A stretch of DNA of 64,000 nt. Source: Oribacterium sp. NK2B42. GTDB lineage: Bacteria > Bacillota > Clostridia > Lachnospirales > Lachnospiraceae. Within the stretch, counting starts at the first letter, position 1. The number at the start of each line of letters is the position of its first letter. This document shows, one piece after another, positions 63,171 to 64,000 of this stretch. The notes beneath the pieces are model-generated. The model was given only the letters and a program-made list of their open reading frames with translations. It was not told the DNA's origin and made no database searches. A program made the translations under genes and the position numbers. The DNA is taken from NCBI RefSeq assembly GCF_000424445.1, contig NZ_AUJX01000011.1, positions 30,302 through 94,301 of the forward strand, read 5' to 3'.

Positions 63171-63808
63171 AAATCAGCCGTTTCAAGATATATTTTTGAC
63201 TGATACAGTCCGTTTCCCACGGATCCCAGCGGCTGCCCGATAACCTCTGCAGCAACACCGCTTTTCCATGCCATTCCGAGAGCCGCCTGCAGACTGCTGT
63301 TCCAAAAAGGATAAAGAGAAGGCAGATAAATGTATAGAAGCTTCCTTAGCATCGGCATCCTGAAGACCTCTGCCATCTCCAAAAGCTTAGGGTCCGTTGA
63401 CTTAAGACCGCTTAGAGTATTCAGATAAAGAAGCGGAACGACCACCAGTGCGCTGACATAAAGGGATAAAATTTTGTTGCCTGCCCAGATGAGCAGAATG
63501 ATAACAAAACTCGCAACAGGAATAGCCTTCAATGTAGTGATGAAAGGTTTCAGAACATCCTCCACATACTTCTCCCTATAAGACAGCCACGCCAGTAATA
63601 TACCTACGATCGAGCCGATAAAAAATCCACCCATAATCCTTACAGCCGAAAAAGTTATCGAATGCCAATATTCCCCCGTTAAAATCATTCGTTTTAAAGC
63701 CATGATTGTGTTAACGGGGCCTGCAAGCATTATGTTGTTATGTACCAGAAGGCTTGTCATCTGCCATATCAAAAGCCAGAAAACCACGATTAAAGATTTC
63801 TTAAACAT
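63161..63808 (-). CDS. ABC transporter permease (SsuC/TauC type), shortened C-terminus
   Basis: 215 residues, five to six membrane segments and the EAA-like loop EMAEVFRMPMLRKLLYIYLP. It belongs to nitrate/sulfonate/taurine-type importers. Family members usually continue ~30 residues beyond ETADL with another membrane helix; here the frame ends as ETADLGF inside a terminator arm. It follows the substrate-binding protein by 18 bp. Substrate unknown. Confidence 0.8.
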   Translation of the reverse strand: MFKKSLIVVFWLLIWQMTSLLVHNNIMLAGPVNTIMALKRMILTGEYWHSITFSAVRIMGGFFIGSIVGILLAWLSYREKYVEDVLKPFITTLKAIPVASFVIILLIWAGNKILSLYVSALVVVPLLYLNTLSGLKSTDPKLLEMAEVFRMPMLRKLLYIYLPSLYPFWNSSLQAALGMAWKSGVAAEVIGQPLGSVGNGLYQSKIYLETADLGF

Positions 63809-63826
63809 ACCCGTGGTGTGTCCTTT

Positions 63827-64000
63827 TTACGCAGTTTTGTAGAAATCTTCTCCGGGAAGCTTTCCGCCTACTGACTTAGGATTCTGATCAAAGAGAACCT
63901 GAAGATATCCGGAAAGATTTGTCTTCATTTCATCACCTGTTATTGCAACGATATTACAGTTCGGTATGGCTTTTGCCGCAATGGGTGCCTTTGCTATGAT
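63827..64000 (-). CDS. ABC transporter substrate-binding protein (C-terminal part)
   Basis: The last 57 codons of a gene that begins beyond the window: AIPNCNIVAITGDEMKTNLS, GYLQVLFDQNPKSVGGKLPG, EDFYKTA. This is the end typical of NitT/TauT-like binding proteins, and the adjacent permease supports it. Confidence 0.7.
   Translation of the reverse strand: MIAKAPIAAKAIPNCNIVAITGDEMKTNLSGYLQVLFDQNPKSVGGKLPGEDFYKTA

Noticed and set aside
1..64000. tRNA, rRNA and complete insertion sequences
   Set aside because: No cloverleaf, rRNA core or transposase sequence was recognised by reading either strand.

Overview
The window looks like chromosomal DNA of a Gram-positive anaerobe of the Lachnospiraceae (Butyrivibrio/Roseburia-like). 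This is inferred from gene content: a LoaP-type NusG paralogue, LytR-CpsA-Psr and choline-binding-type wall proteins, paired ferredoxin/F420-hydrogenase-beta-like and polysaccharide pyruvyl transferases, GlfT2-like glycosyltransferases and a Firmicute holin-like type I toxin. There is no rRNA, tRNA, transposase or CRISPR array. Nearly every gene is on the minus strand, so transcription runs from high to low coordinates. The window is a roughly 60 kb surface-polysaccharide region.

Layout from right to left in the direction of transcription. (a) 64.0-62.0 kb: end of a substrate-binding protein, an ABC permease that looks short at its C-terminus, an AT-rich gap with DnaA-box-like words, and small gene fragments. 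(b) 62.1-55.0 kb: sugar methyltransferase, zinc dehydrogenase, a polyprenyl-type glycosyltransferase and a 900-residue double GT2; three of these four carry insertions relative to their families. (c) 54.9-51.9 kb: a plus-strand accessory island with a GC-rich hairpin cluster, a PD-(D/E)XK-like gene plus a phage-polyvalent-like partner, a 54-bp satellite array, a type I toxin and a 114-bp repeat scar. (d) 51.9-35.2 kb: initiating sugar transferase, LCP ligase, two Wzy-like paralogues, a choline-binding-type repeat protein, a lipoprotein, two GT2 enzymes and two GlfT2-like enzymes. (e) 35.1-19.3 kb: an AAA/PD-(D/E)XK gene split by an amber codon, a double acyltransferase, GT-C/GtrB-like membrane glycosyltransferases, a Wzm/Wzt exporter, a third GlfT2-like enzyme and a 1389-residue membrane protein with twelve 32-residue repeats. 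(f) 19.2 kb-1: a second, Wzx/Wzy-type operon with its own promoter, leader hairpin, initiating transferase and LoaP, then glycosyltransferases, acyl and pyruvyl decoration, Wzy, Wzx, and a LicD / cytidylyltransferase-oxidoreductase / aminotransferase group.

The genes suggest two assembly routes side by side: an ABC-exported polymer (Wzm/Wzt, three GlfT2-like enzymes) and a Wzx/Wzy polymer controlled by LoaP, with LCP-mediated attachment to the wall. LicD and the choline-binding-type repeat protein together suggest phosphocholine-type decoration, which is inference. The strongest anomalies are: a licD-aminotransferase chimera left by collapse of a duplicated operon (4.2-4.5 kb); a decayed accessory block at 12.7-16.7 kb in which three genes are each followed by a related ~102-bp repeat, like gene cassettes; a duplicated promoter-plus-dyad element; a 60-bp intergenic motif family; and the toxin/satellite/nuclease island at 52-54.5 kb.
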